Shown here one piece after another: positions 20,626 to 28,691 of a DNA stretch of 64,000 nucleotides. Every line of letters begins with the position of its first letter. Within the stretch, counting starts at the first letter, position 1. Origin of the DNA: Aminobacter sp. HY435 (GTDB lineage Bacteria; Pseudomonadota; Alphaproteobacteria; Rhizobiales; Rhizobiaceae); NCBI RefSeq assembly GCF_027568395.1, contig NZ_JANKZL010000001.1:1-64000 (forward strand), in the 5' to 3' direction. The notes under the pieces are model-generated. The model was not told the DNA's origin, ran no database searches, and was given only the letters and a program-made list of their open reading frames with translations. A program made the position numbers and the translations under genes.

Positions 20626-21876
20626 ATGAACCACAATCCCCTTGGCACACCGTCAGCCGCGCTGATGAGCGAAAGGCGGGTGACAATCGTCGGCGCTGTC
20701 CTTGCCGGCATCGGCCCGGCGTCGCTGTCGCTGTTCACCCCGGCCATGCCCGAGATTGTCCGCGCTTTCGGCACGTCGGAGGACGCGGTCAAGATGACAC
20801 TCGGGCTCTATTTCGCCGGGTTCGCGCTGGCCCAGCTCGTCTGCGGGCCTCTGTCGGACGGATACGGGCGCAAGCCCGTGACCATGGCATTCCTCTGGCT
20901 GTATCTGGCCGGCAGCCTGGGCGCCTTGCTTGCGCCGTCGATCGAAATCCTGATCCTGTCGCGTCTGCTGCAAGGCGCAGGCGCAGCCGTCGGTCTTTCG
21001 CTGTCGCGCGCCATCGTGCGCGATCTCTTCGCTCATGAGCAGTCGGCGCGTATCCTCAACCTCATTACCCTCATCCTGGCGCTTGCCCCCGCGCTGGCGC
21101 CGACCGTCGGCGGCGTGGTCATGGAACTTGCCGGATGGCACGCGATATTTTCGATCATGTTCCTCATGGGGGTGGCTGCCCTTCTCACCGTCAGGATCGC
21201 ATTGGTCGAGACGGTGGAGCCCAACCCGGCCAGCGTGCGACCGATGGCCGTGCTCGCCACGTATCGCAAGCTGGTTGGCGACGGTTACTTCCTGGGGTCG
21301 AGCCTCGTCATCGCCGGGACGCTCGGCGCCTACTACACCCAGGCGACGGTGCTGCCCTTCGTGCTGATGGACCGTATCGGGCTTACGGCGGGTCAATTCG
21401 GGTTGGCCATGCTGTTCCAGTCCGCCAGCTTCATCAGCGGGTCGCTGGCGATGCGCTGGCTCATCCCGCGCTATGGCGCATACCGCATGGTGCCCGTCGG
21501 TCTCTTCTTCACCAGCCTTGGAGCAATTGCCATGGCGGTGCTGCTTGGCTTCTACGAGCCGACATTCGTCACCGTCATGGCGCCCTTAGCCCTGTTTGTG
21601 TTCGGCAACTCCTTCGTCATGCCGGCCATGTCCGCGGCAACTGTCGCTTCGTACCCGGAGAATGCTGGCGCGGCTTCGTCGCTCAGCGGTTTCCTGCAGA
21701 TGGGCAGTGGCCTGGTGGGCGCACTGCTGGCCGGCTTGATCGGCGATGCCGTCAGAGGCATCTCGGTGGTGGTGCCGCTGATGGGGCTGCTCGCCGTATT
21801 GTCATGGCTTGTCTGGCGCAAGATACCTGAGCCGGTCACGGCGAGAACCGTGCTAACCCGCAAGACCTCGCGCTGA
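20626..21876 (+). CDS. MFS transporter, Bcr/CflA drug-resistance type
   Basis: 416-aa major facilitator protein with 12 predicted membrane spans, probably a proton-driven efflux pump for drugs or toxic metabolites. The family motif A is GPLSDGYGRKPV near residue 77, and LLQGAGAAVGLSLSRAIVRDLF is typical of the Bcr/CflA subgroup. The start MNHNPLGTPSA at 20626 has CGGAGG 9 bases upstream; earlier in-frame codons would add an unrelated tail. The 315-bp upstream region is otherwise empty apart from CTAGTCCGTATGACGGATG (20523-20541), a degenerate relative of the operator found throughout region 3. Confidence 0.9.
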   Translation: MNHNPLGTPSAALMSERRVTIVGAVLAGIGPASLSLFTPAMPEIVRAFGTSEDAVKMTLGLYFAGFALAQLVCGPLSDGYGRKPVTMAFLWLYLAGSLGALLAPSIEILILSRLLQGAGAAVGLSLSRAIVRDLFAHEQSARILNLITLILALAPALAPTVGGVVMELAGWHAIFSIMFLMGVAALLTVRIALVETVEPNPASVRPMAVLATYRKLVGDGYFLGSSLVIAGTLGAYYTQATVLPFVLMDRIGLTAGQFGLAMLFQSASFISGSLAMRWLIPRYGAYRMVPVGLFFTSLGAIAMAVLLGFYEPTFVTVMAPLALFVFGNSFVMPAMSAATVASYPENAGAASSLSGFLQMGSGLVGALLAGLIGDAVRGISVVVPLMGLLAVLSWLVWRKIPEPVTARTVLTRKTSR

Positions 21877-21943
21877 CCAGCCTGTACATGCGTGTCCGCC
21901 CATTAGGCGGTTCTCATGCAAATTGTTGCCTTGCGCGGGGCGT

Positions 21944-21963
21944 TATCGTCCAAGCGGACGATG
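21944..21963 (+). promoter_or_regulatory. Regulon operator S1 (best palindrome)
   Basis: TATCGTCCAAGCGGACGATG contains the perfect 18-bp inverted repeat ATCGTCC-AAGC-GGACGAT (21945-21962). It stands 55 bp upstream of the LIV-type binding-protein start. It is the most symmetric member of the family of sites found across 22-63 kb and probably represents the consensus operator. Confidence 0.75.
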
Positions 21964-22018
21964 CCGGAAAAAAATGTCCGTGACTGGCTGGCGGTCGAAG
22001 TAAGCGGAGGAGATACGC

Positions 22019-23236
22019 ATGAACTTCCAATGGAATAGTTCCATTACACGTCGCCTGGCCATCGGAATGGTTTCGGTAGCTGCCCTGGCCATTTCGGCCG
22101 GCGCGTCGCAGGCTGATGAGACCATCAAGCTTGGCGGCATCATGTCGCTGACAGGTGGTGGCGCATCGATCGGCAAGACCGCCGAGGTGGGCTGGAAACT
22201 GGCTGTCGAAGACATCAATGCCGCCGGCGGTATCCTCGGCAAGAAGGTCGAGCTGGTGCTCGGCGACACCATGACCGACCCGACCCACGCGGTCAGCGAA
22301 GTGCGCCGCCTGATCGAAAACGAAAAGGTCCAGGCGCTGGTAGGCCCAGCCACCAGCCAGGAAACCATTCCGGTCGTTCCCGTCGCCACCGAAAAGGGCA
22401 TTGCCCAGGTTTCGTCGGCTGCTTCCACCCAGCTGACCCCGGAAGCAGGTCCGCTCCACTTCTCGGGCTCGGTGACCGGCCTCAACCAGATGAAGCCGAA
22501 TATCGACTACGCGCTCGACAAGCTCAAGCTCACCAAGCTCGCGCTGATTTCCGACAATGGCGGCATGTCCAAGGCAGCCGTCGCCGAGATCGTGGAATAC
22601 CTCAAGTCGCGCGGCATCGAGCCGACCGCGGTGCAGGAATTCGCCTTCCGCACCGAAGACATGACCCCGCAGCTGTTCCAGATGCGCAGCTCGGGCGCCG
22701 AAGCCATCCTGCTGATCAATTCGATCGGCGATGATTCGCGCAAGCTGCTCGAAAACCGTGCAGACATTGGTTGGGAAGTGCCGGTTCTGGCCAGCCAGAC
22801 GATGACCAACTACGCAGTCGGCAATGCCGGCGTCGTTGGCGAGGAAGCGTTCAAGGACGTCTACTCGGTGCAATTCGTCGGCATGACCTATTGCCCGAGC
22901 GACGCGGTCGGCGAATCGCCGTTCGCCAAGTTCGTCAAGCGCGCCAAGGAACAGGTCGCCGACGTGGACCGTATGGGTGGCGCGCCGGCGCTGATCCCCT
23001 ACTACATCCAGCCGATCGTTTTGGCTGCCGCCATCAATGGCGCGGGCAAGAGCGATGGCGCGGCTGTCGCAGCCTGGCTGCAGGAAAACGCCTCCAAGGT
23101 CGAAATGTTGATCGGGCCGATCCAGGCAAGCGCCACCAGCCACTTCTTGCCGGCGCCGGAGTCGATCAAGGTCGTCAAGAACGCCTACAAGCTGCGTGAA
23201 GACGGTCTGGTGGAGCGCGCCGACTGCGGCGCATAA
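22019..23236 (+). CDS. Branched-chain-amino-acid-type (LIV) ABC substrate-binding protein
   Basis: 405-aa periplasmic binding protein of the Peripla_BP_6/LivJ type. A signal peptide ends after ASQA (residue 32), and the mature protein opens DETIKLGGIMSLTGGGA. GGAGG before the ATG supports the start. It is highly similar along its whole length to the binding protein at 61693-62901 (shared TMTDPTH, VGPATSQET, LINSIGDDSRK, MTNYAVGNA), so the two are paralogues. LIV-type proteins bind amino acids but also many aromatic or alicyclic acids. No permease is adjacent. An operator of the steroid-type regulon precedes it, so a steroid-derived acid is a reasonable ligand guess. Confidence 0.92.
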   Translation: MNFQWNSSITRRLAIGMVSVAALAISAGASQADETIKLGGIMSLTGGGASIGKTAEVGWKLAVEDINAAGGILGKKVELVLGDTMTDPTHAVSEVRRLIENEKVQALVGPATSQETIPVVPVATEKGIAQVSSAASTQLTPEAGPLHFSGSVTGLNQMKPNIDYALDKLKLTKLALISDNGGMSKAAVAEIVEYLKSRGIEPTAVQEFAFRTEDMTPQLFQMRSSGAEAILLINSIGDDSRKLLENRADIGWEVPVLASQTMTNYAVGNAGVVGEEAFKDVYSVQFVGMTYCPSDAVGESPFAKFVKRAKEQVADVDRMGGAPALIPYYIQPIVLAAAINGAGKSDGAAVAAWLQENASKVEMLIGPIQASATSHFLPAPESIKVVKNAYKLREDGLVERADCGA

Positions 23237-23255
23237 GCCAGATCCCACACTGCCG

Positions 23256-23295
23256 AACGAAACGGGCCGGGTCGCAAGACCCGGCCCGTTTCGTT
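23256..23295 (+). terminator. Strong terminator hairpin after the LIV binding protein
   Basis: AACGAAACGGGCCGGGTC at 23256-23273 pairs perfectly over 18 bp with its complement at 23278-23295 around a GCAA tetraloop, 19 bp after the stop codon. The distal end is AT-rich (GTTTCGTTT). It should isolate the binding-protein gene from the LuxR-family gene. Confidence 0.85.
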
Positions 23296-23321
23296 TGCAG
23301 GTGCCCAAAACTTATCCACTG

Positions 23322-23397
23322 TTGACAGGGTGTCAAAAATTCCACGACTGTCATTTCAGATTTGACGACCTGTCAATTTAGTGACATAACTGTCGAC
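23322..23397. promoter_or_regulatory. Cluster of TTGACA-N3-TGTCAA palindromes upstream of the LuxR-family gene
   Basis: TTGACAGGGTGTCAA (23322-23336) is a perfect palindrome around GGG. TTGACGACCTGTCAA (23362-23376) repeats it with one mismatch exactly 40 bp later. A third, looser copy, GTGACATAACTGTCGAC, follows at 23381-23397. Two or three sites on the same helical face suggest cooperative binding of a dimeric regulator about 260-330 bp before the LuxR gene. The regulator is unknown; TTGACA could also serve as a -35 box. Confidence 0.5.
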
Positions 23398-23428
23398 GTT
23401 AATCATTTCGCATTCGGGAGGAAGCGCG

Positions 23429-23515
23429 ATGACGAGTTCGAGCACCGTCTGTCTCACTGCTGCGTCATCTTTCGTCCGGCACCACGTCCGACGAGGTTTC
23501 CTGCCCCCATCCTGA
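23429..23515 (+). CDS. Possible 28-residue leader ORF
   Basis: An ATG at 23429 follows GGGAGGAAGCGCG, a strong ribosome binding site, and opens a 28-codon frame (MTSSSTVCLTAASSF..., ending PPS). A GC hairpin (AGGCCGG-CCCC-CCGGCCT, 23529-23546) follows 13 bp after its stop, and the LuxR-family start lies 136 bp downstream of the stop. It could be a regulatory leader peptide or a chance ORF; no homologue is known to me. Confidence 0.3.
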   Translation: MTSSSTVCLTAASSFVRHHVRRGFLPPS

Positions 23516-23651
23516 TACGCTGACGCCTAGGCCGGCCCCCCGGCCTTCGCCAAAAGTCCAACGCATTTCATCCCATGACGCTCCGACCGGGCACCATGGG
23601 GCTGGGTCCGTACGCCTGACAGGCTGTGCGGCGGATATTGGGAGCACGACC

Positions 23652-24719
23652 TTGACCTTTCACGCCAGATCGATCGTTGAATTCGGCCATTTCCTGAACC
23701 GCGTGTCAGACAGCCTGCTCAACGGCAAGCCGCTCAGGAATTCGCTGGAACTTATCCGCGAGCAATTCGACGGCTACGCCGCGGTCCTCGTCATCGAAGA
23801 TCGCCAGCGCACCGGCGAGACCTACTATGTGTTCACCGAGATCGACGAGAACATGGCCGACGCGTCCGGCGCGGCCCTGCCCCGTTCCGCGCAGTTGACC
23901 TATCTCACCGAACGCTGCCAGCCGATGTCCGCTTCCTTGCTGACGGCGGACGAATCCGCCCGCTATACGCTGTGGGTCTTCCGCGATCGCGCCGCGGGCA
24001 AGTTCGACGATGACGCCGCATCGGTGTGTGAAATCCTGGTCTCGCAGCTGGCGAGAGGCGTGGAAACCTCATGGCGCATGGGCGCTACCGAGGTCGAGCG
24101 CACGCTTTATTCCGACGTCATGGACAAGCTCTATGTCGGCGTCGTCATCCTCGACCATTCCGGCAAGATCGTACGCGCCTCCGATGCCGCCGCTCGCTTG
24201 CTCGAAGCACGCGATGGCCTGCAGATCCAGGGCAACCGCCTGCGCGCCACCTCCGCCAAGGAGGATCGCGACTTCCAGGCGGCAGTCAAGTCGGCAATGC
24301 AGCAAGCCGACAGCAACGACGCGCCGCTCTCGCGCGGCCTGTCGCTGACCAAGCAGTCCGGCTCGCGCAATCTCGGCGTCATCGTGCGCCCCATCCACGC
24401 CGCCAAGGACAATGCCGCAGCAGCCAATTCCGCCGTCGCCGTCTACATTCGCGACCCGGAGACCAATCCGGAAGTTGAAGGCGAACTGGTGCGCCAGCTT
24501 TTCGACTTGACCCCGGCCGAAGCCGCCGTTGCCCGCCGCCTGACCGCCGGCCTGTCGCTGGAAGATGCCGCAACCTCGCTTGACATCAGCCGCAACACGG
24601 CGCGTGCCCATCTTCGCTCGATCTTCTCGAAGAGCGGCATCACTCGCCAGACCGAGCTCGTTCGCCTTGTGCTGAACAGCGCCGTCATCCTGGGCCAGGG
24701 ACCGCGTCAGGCCGCATAG
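23652..24719 (+). CDS. LuxR-family transcriptional regulator with PAS-like middle domain
   Basis: 355-aa regulator with a TTG start, GGGAG 7 bases upstream. The N-terminal 150 residues look GAF-like (EQFDGYAAVLVIEDRQR). A PAS-like segment follows near residues 155-250 (KLYVGVVILDHSGKIVRASDAA), then a C-terminal LuxR/NarL HTH (LTPAEAAVARRLTAGLSLED, NTARAHLRSIFSKSG). No receiver phosphorylation site or AHL-binding signature is evident, so it may sense a small molecule. It follows a LIV binding-protein gene and ends at a strong terminator. A decayed relative sits next to the paralogous binding protein at 63071. It is a candidate activator of transport genes. Confidence 0.88.
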   Translation: MTFHARSIVEFGHFLNRVSDSLLNGKPLRNSLELIREQFDGYAAVLVIEDRQRTGETYYVFTEIDENMADASGAALPRSAQLTYLTERCQPMSASLLTADESARYTLWVFRDRAAGKFDDDAASVCEILVSQLARGVETSWRMGATEVERTLYSDVMDKLYVGVVILDHSGKIVRASDAAARLLEARDGLQIQGNRLRATSAKEDRDFQAAVKSAMQQADSNDAPLSRGLSLTKQSGSRNLGVIVRPIHAAKDNAAAANSAVAVYIRDPETNPEVEGELVRQLFDLTPAEAAVARRLTAGLSLEDAATSLDISRNTARAHLRSIFSKSGITRQTELVRLVLNSAVILGQGPRQAA

Positions 24720-24762
24720 GCAACGCGCGTCCGGTCACCAATCACGCATACGACCCTACTGA

Positions 24763-24800
24763 AAGCGCCGGCGGACAATGTCCCCGGCGCTTCTTTTTTT
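24763..24800 (+). terminator. Rho-independent terminator after the LuxR-family gene
   Basis: AAGCGCCGG (24763-24771) pairs with CCGGCGCTT (24784-24792); the interior GGACAATGTCC can extend the stem, and CTTTTTTT follows. This is a classic intrinsic terminator for the plus strand, 43 bp after the stop. Confidence 0.9.
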
Positions 24801-24876
24801 GCTTCTGAATTGAGGGTGGCGCTGGCCCTGATTGCCCGGACATGGCGTCGCGCCGGCTGGGCGCGACGCCAAACCG

Positions 24877-25971
24877 TCAAAACAGCGACTTCAGCTGTTC
24901 CTTGCTGTAGCCAACGCCTTCACTGGCGCGGCCCTGCTTGATTTTCAGCGCCCAGGCGGGGTCGGCGAGCAGTGCCCGGCCAACCGCCAGGATGTCGAAC
25001 TCGTCGCGCGACAGCGGCTTTTCGATGACGTCGAGCGGCGCGATTTCGGCTGCGTTGAGACCAGGGCGATCCAGGCCTACGCCGCCAACCGCGATGACAG
25101 GCAATCCGGTCAGTTTCTTCGTCCAGCCGGCCAGTGTCATGTCGCCTTCCGCGGCAAACCCCGGCTCCCACACGCGCCGCGTCGAGCAATGCAGCATGCT
25201 GATGCCGGCATCAGCCAGGGGCTCGAGCACTTCGGCCAGTTCCGCCGGTGTATCGCCCAGCGCCACCTTGTAGTCCTGTTGCTTCCACTGCGAATAGCGG
25301 AACGAGATCGGGAATTCCGAACCGACGCGGGCGCGCATCGCTTCGATCACCTCGACGGCGAACCGCGTGCGCTGGCGACGGTCGCCACCATAGCGGTCGG
25401 TGCGACGGTTGGTCGTCGCCCAGAAGAATTCGTCGATCAGATAGCCGTGCGCGCCATGGATTTCGACACCGTCGAAGCCGAGCTTCTGTGCCGCTTCGGC
25501 GGCCGCCGCATAAGCCTCGATGACCTCTTCGATTTCCTTTTCGGTCATCGCCTTGGTCGGCTCGGGGTGTCCCGTGAAGGCATTCAGGTTTTCCGATGGG
25601 CCAACGCCCGGAACGCCCGGCTGCGGCGCCATCGCCGAGTTGCGGAAGCTGCCGGTGTGCCACAACTGCGGCATGATCTTGCCGCCGGCGGCGTGGACGG
25701 CCGCGCGCACCTTTGCCCATCCCGCCAATGCCGCTTCGCCATAGAAGTTGGGAACCCCTTCATAGCTTGGCGCTGTCGGATGGCCGATATAGGTGGCTTC
25801 GGTGATGATCAGGCCGACATGGTTGAGCGCACGACGCGAATAGTAGGCCGAGACCTTTTCGTGCGGCACGCCATCGGCGCAGAAATAGCGCGACATCGGC
25901 GCCATGGCGATGCGGTTGGCAAGCTCGAGCTGGCCGACCTTGATCGGCCGGAATAGCTTGTCGGCGATCAT
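24877..25971 (-). CDS. NADH:flavin oxidoreductase, Old Yellow Enzyme family
   Basis: 364-aa FMN-dependent TIM-barrel enzyme. It opens MIADKLFRPIKVGQLELANR and has the FMN/substrate motifs AMAPMSRYF, PQLWHTGSF, EIHGAHGYLIDEFFW and AVGGVGLDRP. OYE enzymes reduce activated C=C bonds of enones or enoates, or demethylate or isomerise. It is the last gene of the ipdC-echA20-ipdF operon, 4 bp after an NTF2-fold gene. The actinobacterial HIP pathway has no OYE that I recall, so this may reduce a ring double bond specific to this organism's substrate. Residues before 25971 in a longer frame are shadow of the NTF2 gene. Confidence 0.9.
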   Translation of the reverse strand: MIADKLFRPIKVGQLELANRIAMAPMSRYFCADGVPHEKVSAYYSRRALNHVGLIITEATYIGHPTAPSYEGVPNFYGEAALAGWAKVRAAVHAAGGKIMPQLWHTGSFRNSAMAPQPGVPGVGPSENLNAFTGHPEPTKAMTEKEIEEVIEAYAAAAEAAQKLGFDGVEIHGAHGYLIDEFFWATTNRRTDRYGGDRRQRTRFAVEVIEAMRARVGSEFPISFRYSQWKQQDYKVALGDTPAELAEVLEPLADAGISMLHCSTRRVWEPGFAAEGDMTLAGWTKKLTGLPVIAVGGVGLDRPGLNAAEIAPLDVIEKPLSRDEFDILAVGRALLADPAWALKIKQGRASEGVGYSKEQLKSLF

Positions 25972-25975
25972 GTTG

Positions 25976-26611
25976 TCAGCGTACGCGGTTTCCACGGACT
26001 TCGTTACCTTTGCGCATGGTTTCGATGAAAGCTTCGAGCGGTGCCGGCTCCGGCAGCGCTTCCTCGGGACCCGAACGCGCCCAGAATTCCTTCCAGGACG
26101 GGAACAGGTCGTGGAACGAACCCTCATAGGGTTCGCGGCCGGGCCAGCGCATCTTGCGCGAGCCGACGGGAGGCTTGTTGAGGTCGGTGGCGTACCAGTA
26201 GAGCGGCTGACGGCGGCGGAAGCACCAGCGTCCGTCGATGCGCTCGTAGCGGTCGTAGTACATCATCTGCATGATGACCCATTCCGCGCCGCACTCGTGT
26301 TCGTTCTTGGAGTAGACGACGCCCACAGCATTGTCGGCGTCGATGAACTCGATGATCGTCGAACCGACATGGTGCGAGGTGCCGTCGAACTGCTTGCGCA
26401 TGGTGTCGTCGAGCCAGTCGCGCAGCGCCGCCCGACCCGACTTGCCGCCGCCGACCTTGACGTCGGGCGCAAACAGCGAGGCCATCGCGCTCATGTCGCG
26501 CATGTCGAGCGCCAAGGAATATTTCGAGATCAGCTGGCGGATCTCGTCGCGCGACTCGAGCCTGTCCAGCCGCGCAAGGATCTCGGCCTGCGCATCGCTA
26601 GTCTTGTCCAT
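25976..26611 (-). CDS. NTF2-fold (SnoaL-like) protein
   Basis: 211-aa protein. The N-terminal alpha/beta domain around EIRQLISKYSLALDMRDMSAMASLFAPDVKV is typical of SnoaL/NTF2-like enzymes, a fold shared by ketosteroid isomerase and the bile acid 7-alpha-dehydratase BaiE. The C-terminal 60 residues extend beyond the usual cone. The start MDKTSDAQ at 26611 has GGGAG 6 bases upstream; the ATG two codons earlier abuts that site. Placed in the ipd operon, it may isomerise or dehydrate a ring intermediate; the reaction is inferred from fold and context only. Confidence 0.82.
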   Translation of the reverse strand: MDKTSDAQAEILARLDRLESRDEIRQLISKYSLALDMRDMSAMASLFAPDVKVGGGKSGRAALRDWLDDTMRKQFDGTSHHVGSTIIEFIDADNAVGVVYSKNEHECGAEWVIMQMMYYDRYERIDGRWCFRRRQPLYWYATDLNKPPVGSRKMRWPGREPYEGSFHDLFPSWKEFWARSGPEEALPEPAPLEAFIETMRKGNEVRGNRVR

Positions 26612-26638
26612 TGTCATCTCCCGACGGCCCTTCGCGTC

Positions 26639-27097
26639 TTAGAAATAGTATCGGCCGACCATGTCGGCGACGCAGGCCGGCTTTGCCGACCCCTCGATCT
26701 CGATGGTCACGCGAACGGTCGTCTGCACCGCGTTTCCGGCCAAGAGCTCGGCATTGACCAGCTCGCCAACAGCCCGAACCCTCGAGCCGACCGGCACCGG
26801 TGCTGGAAAGCGCAGCCGGTCGCAACCGTAGTTGATGCCCATCTTCATGCCTTCGGCCTTGAACAAATCCGGCAGGAAGCCATTGATCAGGGAGAAGGTC
26901 AGGCAGCCATGCGCGACCGTGGTGCCGAACGGCCCGTCCTTGGCGCGCACCGGATCGACATGGATCCACTGGTGATCGCCGGTCGCCTCGGCAAACGTGT
27001 CGATGCGCTTCTGGTCGATTATCAGCCAGTCGCTCGAACCGAGGTTCTGGCCGATGGCCGCCACCGCCTCTTCGGGCGAGGAGAAGACGAGCCCCAT
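26639..27097 (-). CDS. MaoC-family (R)-hydratase/dehydratase
   Basis: 152-aa hot-dog fold protein. The hydratase-2 motif is visible as DHQWIHVDPVRAKDGPFGTTVAHG, read here in two parts: catalytic Asp in TGDHQWIHVD and His in VAHGCLTFSL. Such enzymes hydrate 2-enoyl-CoA to (R)-3-hydroxyacyl-CoA. The ATG at 27097 is preferred over the GTG at 27103 because GAGGG lies 7 bases upstream. Its ATG lies 2 bp past the end of the ipdF coding frame, so the two are tightly coupled. It could hydrate the propionyl side chain or a ring acid thioester. Confidence 0.85.
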   Translation of the reverse strand: MGLVFSSPEEAVAAIGQNLGSSDWLIIDQKRIDTFAEATGDHQWIHVDPVRAKDGPFGTTVAHGCLTFSLINGFLPDLFKAEGMKMGINYGCDRLRFPAPVPVGSRVRAVGELVNAELLAGNAVQTTVRVTIEIEGSAKPACVADMVGRYYF

Positions 27098-27099
27098 GC

Positions 27100-27900
27100 T
27101 CACGCCCTCTGGCTGGAAACGGAGACGATCTCACCGACCATGTAGCCGGCATAATCGCTGGCCAGGAACATCATGACGTTGGCGATTTCCCACACTTCCG
27201 CCGCGCGGCCGAAGGCTTCGAGGCTGGTCAGCGCGTCGAGCTGCTCCTGCGGCGCCGACTTCTTGAGGAAGTCGTGCATGGCGATCGACGGCGACACTGC
27301 GTTGATGCGGATGCCGTATTCGGCGGCTTCGACGGCCGAGCAGCGGGTGAAGGCCATCACGCCGGCCTTGGCGGCGGCATAGTGCGACTGGCCCTTCTGG
27401 GCGCGCCAGCCGAGCACGGAGGCGTTGTTGACGATGGCGCCCTTGCCGCGCGGCTGCATCTTCTTGAGCGCGGCGCGCGTCATGCGCATGGTGCCGGTGA
27501 GCGTGACGTCGAGCACCAGGTTCCATTCCTGGTCGGTCATTTCGACCACCGGCTTCAGGCCACCGAGACCGGCATTGTTGATCAGAACGTCGATGCCACC
27601 GAGCTTTTCCTCTGCCGCGTCGACGAGCGCCTGCACCTGCTCTTCGTCGGTGACGTTGCAAAGCTGGCTGTAGATTTCGACCGTCGGGGAGAACTCGCGC
27701 AGCTTCTCGGCCGCCTCGCCCAGACGACGCTCGTGGACGTCGGAGATCATGATAGCGCGGCAGCCTTCCTCGATCGCCTTGCGAGCGGCGGCGAAGCCGA
27801 TGCCGACGCCGGCGGCGGCGGTGATGAGAACCGAACGGCCCTTGAGCAGGCCATGGCCTTCGACATAGGGCGGAACGGGCAGGATTTTGGTGGCGGTCAT
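27100..27900 (-). CDS. ipdF: IpdF-like SDR, steroid C/D-ring (HIP) pathway
   Basis: 266-aa SDR strongly resembling M. tuberculosis IpdF (Rv3559c): shared features include the opening GHGLL, the modified cofactor loop TAAAGVGIG, ISDVHERRLGE, NNASVLGWRAQ, SHYAAAKAGVMAFTRCSA and INAVSPSIA. In that pathway IpdF acts on the 5-oxo/5-hydroxy position of HIP-CoA-derived intermediates. Catalytic Y-x3-K is present. The gene follows echA20 by 19 bp and precedes maoC. Orthology is judged by eye from recalled sequence; alignment would confirm it. Confidence 0.88.
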   Translation of the reverse strand: MTATKILPVPPYVEGHGLLKGRSVLITAAAGVGIGFAAARKAIEEGCRAIMISDVHERRLGEAAEKLREFSPTVEIYSQLCNVTDEEQVQALVDAAEEKLGGIDVLINNAGLGGLKPVVEMTDQEWNLVLDVTLTGTMRMTRAALKKMQPRGKGAIVNNASVLGWRAQKGQSHYAAAKAGVMAFTRCSAVEAAEYGIRINAVSPSIAMHDFLKKSAPQEQLDALTSLEAFGRAAEVWEIANVMMFLASDYAGYMVGEIVSVSSQRA

Positions 27901-27919
27901 CTGGGGCGTCCTGGTCTGA

Positions 27920-28678
27920 TTACTTCTTGAAGTCGGCGTCGCGCTTGCCGACGAAAGCGTCGCGCGCCTCCTGCGATTCCTGGGTCAGGTAGGCCTGCGC
28001 GGTGAAGCCCTGTTCCCAGCGGTATTTCTTCTCGAGATCGCCGTCCTCGATGCCGTTGAGCGCTTCCTTGGCTAGGCGGATCATGATCGAGCTCTTTGCG
28101 GCGATGGTCTTGGCGATCTTGATGGCTGCATCGCGCAGTTCCTCGCGCGGAACGACCTTCTCGACGGCGCCAAGCCGATAGGCCTCGGCCGCGTCGATAG
28201 GCTCGCCGGTAAAGTACATCTGGCGCACCTTCTGCACCGGGAACAGACGCTGCAGGTGCGCGCCGGCGCCGAGTGCGCCGCGATCGACCTCGGGCACGCC
28301 GAAGGTCGCGTCGGGCGAGCAGACGATGATGTCGGCCGACCCGCAGATGCCGATGCCGCCACCGAGGATGTAACCGTGCGCGGCGACGATCACCGGCTTG
28401 AGCCCGCGATGCACGGCGCGGAAGGTTTCCCAGTTGCCGGCATTCACTTCCGGAATACGCTCGGGATGCTTCTGCAATTCCTTGATGTCGACGCCGGCGC
28501 AGAAGCCGCGGCCTTCGGCGCGAATGACGATCACCCGCACATCGCCATTGGCGTTGAGGGCATCGATCTCCTGCGACAGCTTGCGCCAGCCGATGCTGTC
28601 GAGCGCGTTGACTGGCGCGTTCTCGATCACCACTTCGGCAATGCCGTCTTCGATCCTGGTCCAGAACTGGTCGCTCAT
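27920..28678 (-). CDS. echA20: EchA20-like ring-opening hydrolase, steroid C/D-ring pathway
   Basis: 252-aa crotonase-fold protein closely resembling M. tuberculosis EchA20 (Rv3550), which hydrolytically opens ring D of the bicyclic thioester HIEC-CoA. Shared landmarks are APVNAL near the N-terminus, RAEGRGFCAGVDIKE, GGGIGICGSADIIV, FGVPEVDRGALGA and AKEALN. The start MSDQFWTRIEDG at 28678 fits; the 5' extension in the same frame overlaps ipdC. It lies 13 bp after ipdC and 19 bp before ipdF. The family is often annotated simply as enoyl-CoA hydratase. Confidence 0.88.
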   Translation of the reverse strand: MSDQFWTRIEDGIAEVVIENAPVNALDSIGWRKLSQEIDALNANGDVRVIVIRAEGRGFCAGVDIKELQKHPERIPEVNAGNWETFRAVHRGLKPVIVAAHGYILGGGIGICGSADIIVCSPDATFGVPEVDRGALGAGAHLQRLFPVQKVRQMYFTGEPIDAAEAYRLGAVEKVVPREELRDAAIKIAKTIAAKSSIMIRLAKEALNGIEDGDLEKKYRWEQGFTAQAYLTQESQEARDAFVGKRDADFKK

Positions 28679-28691
28679 CGAAATATCTCCG

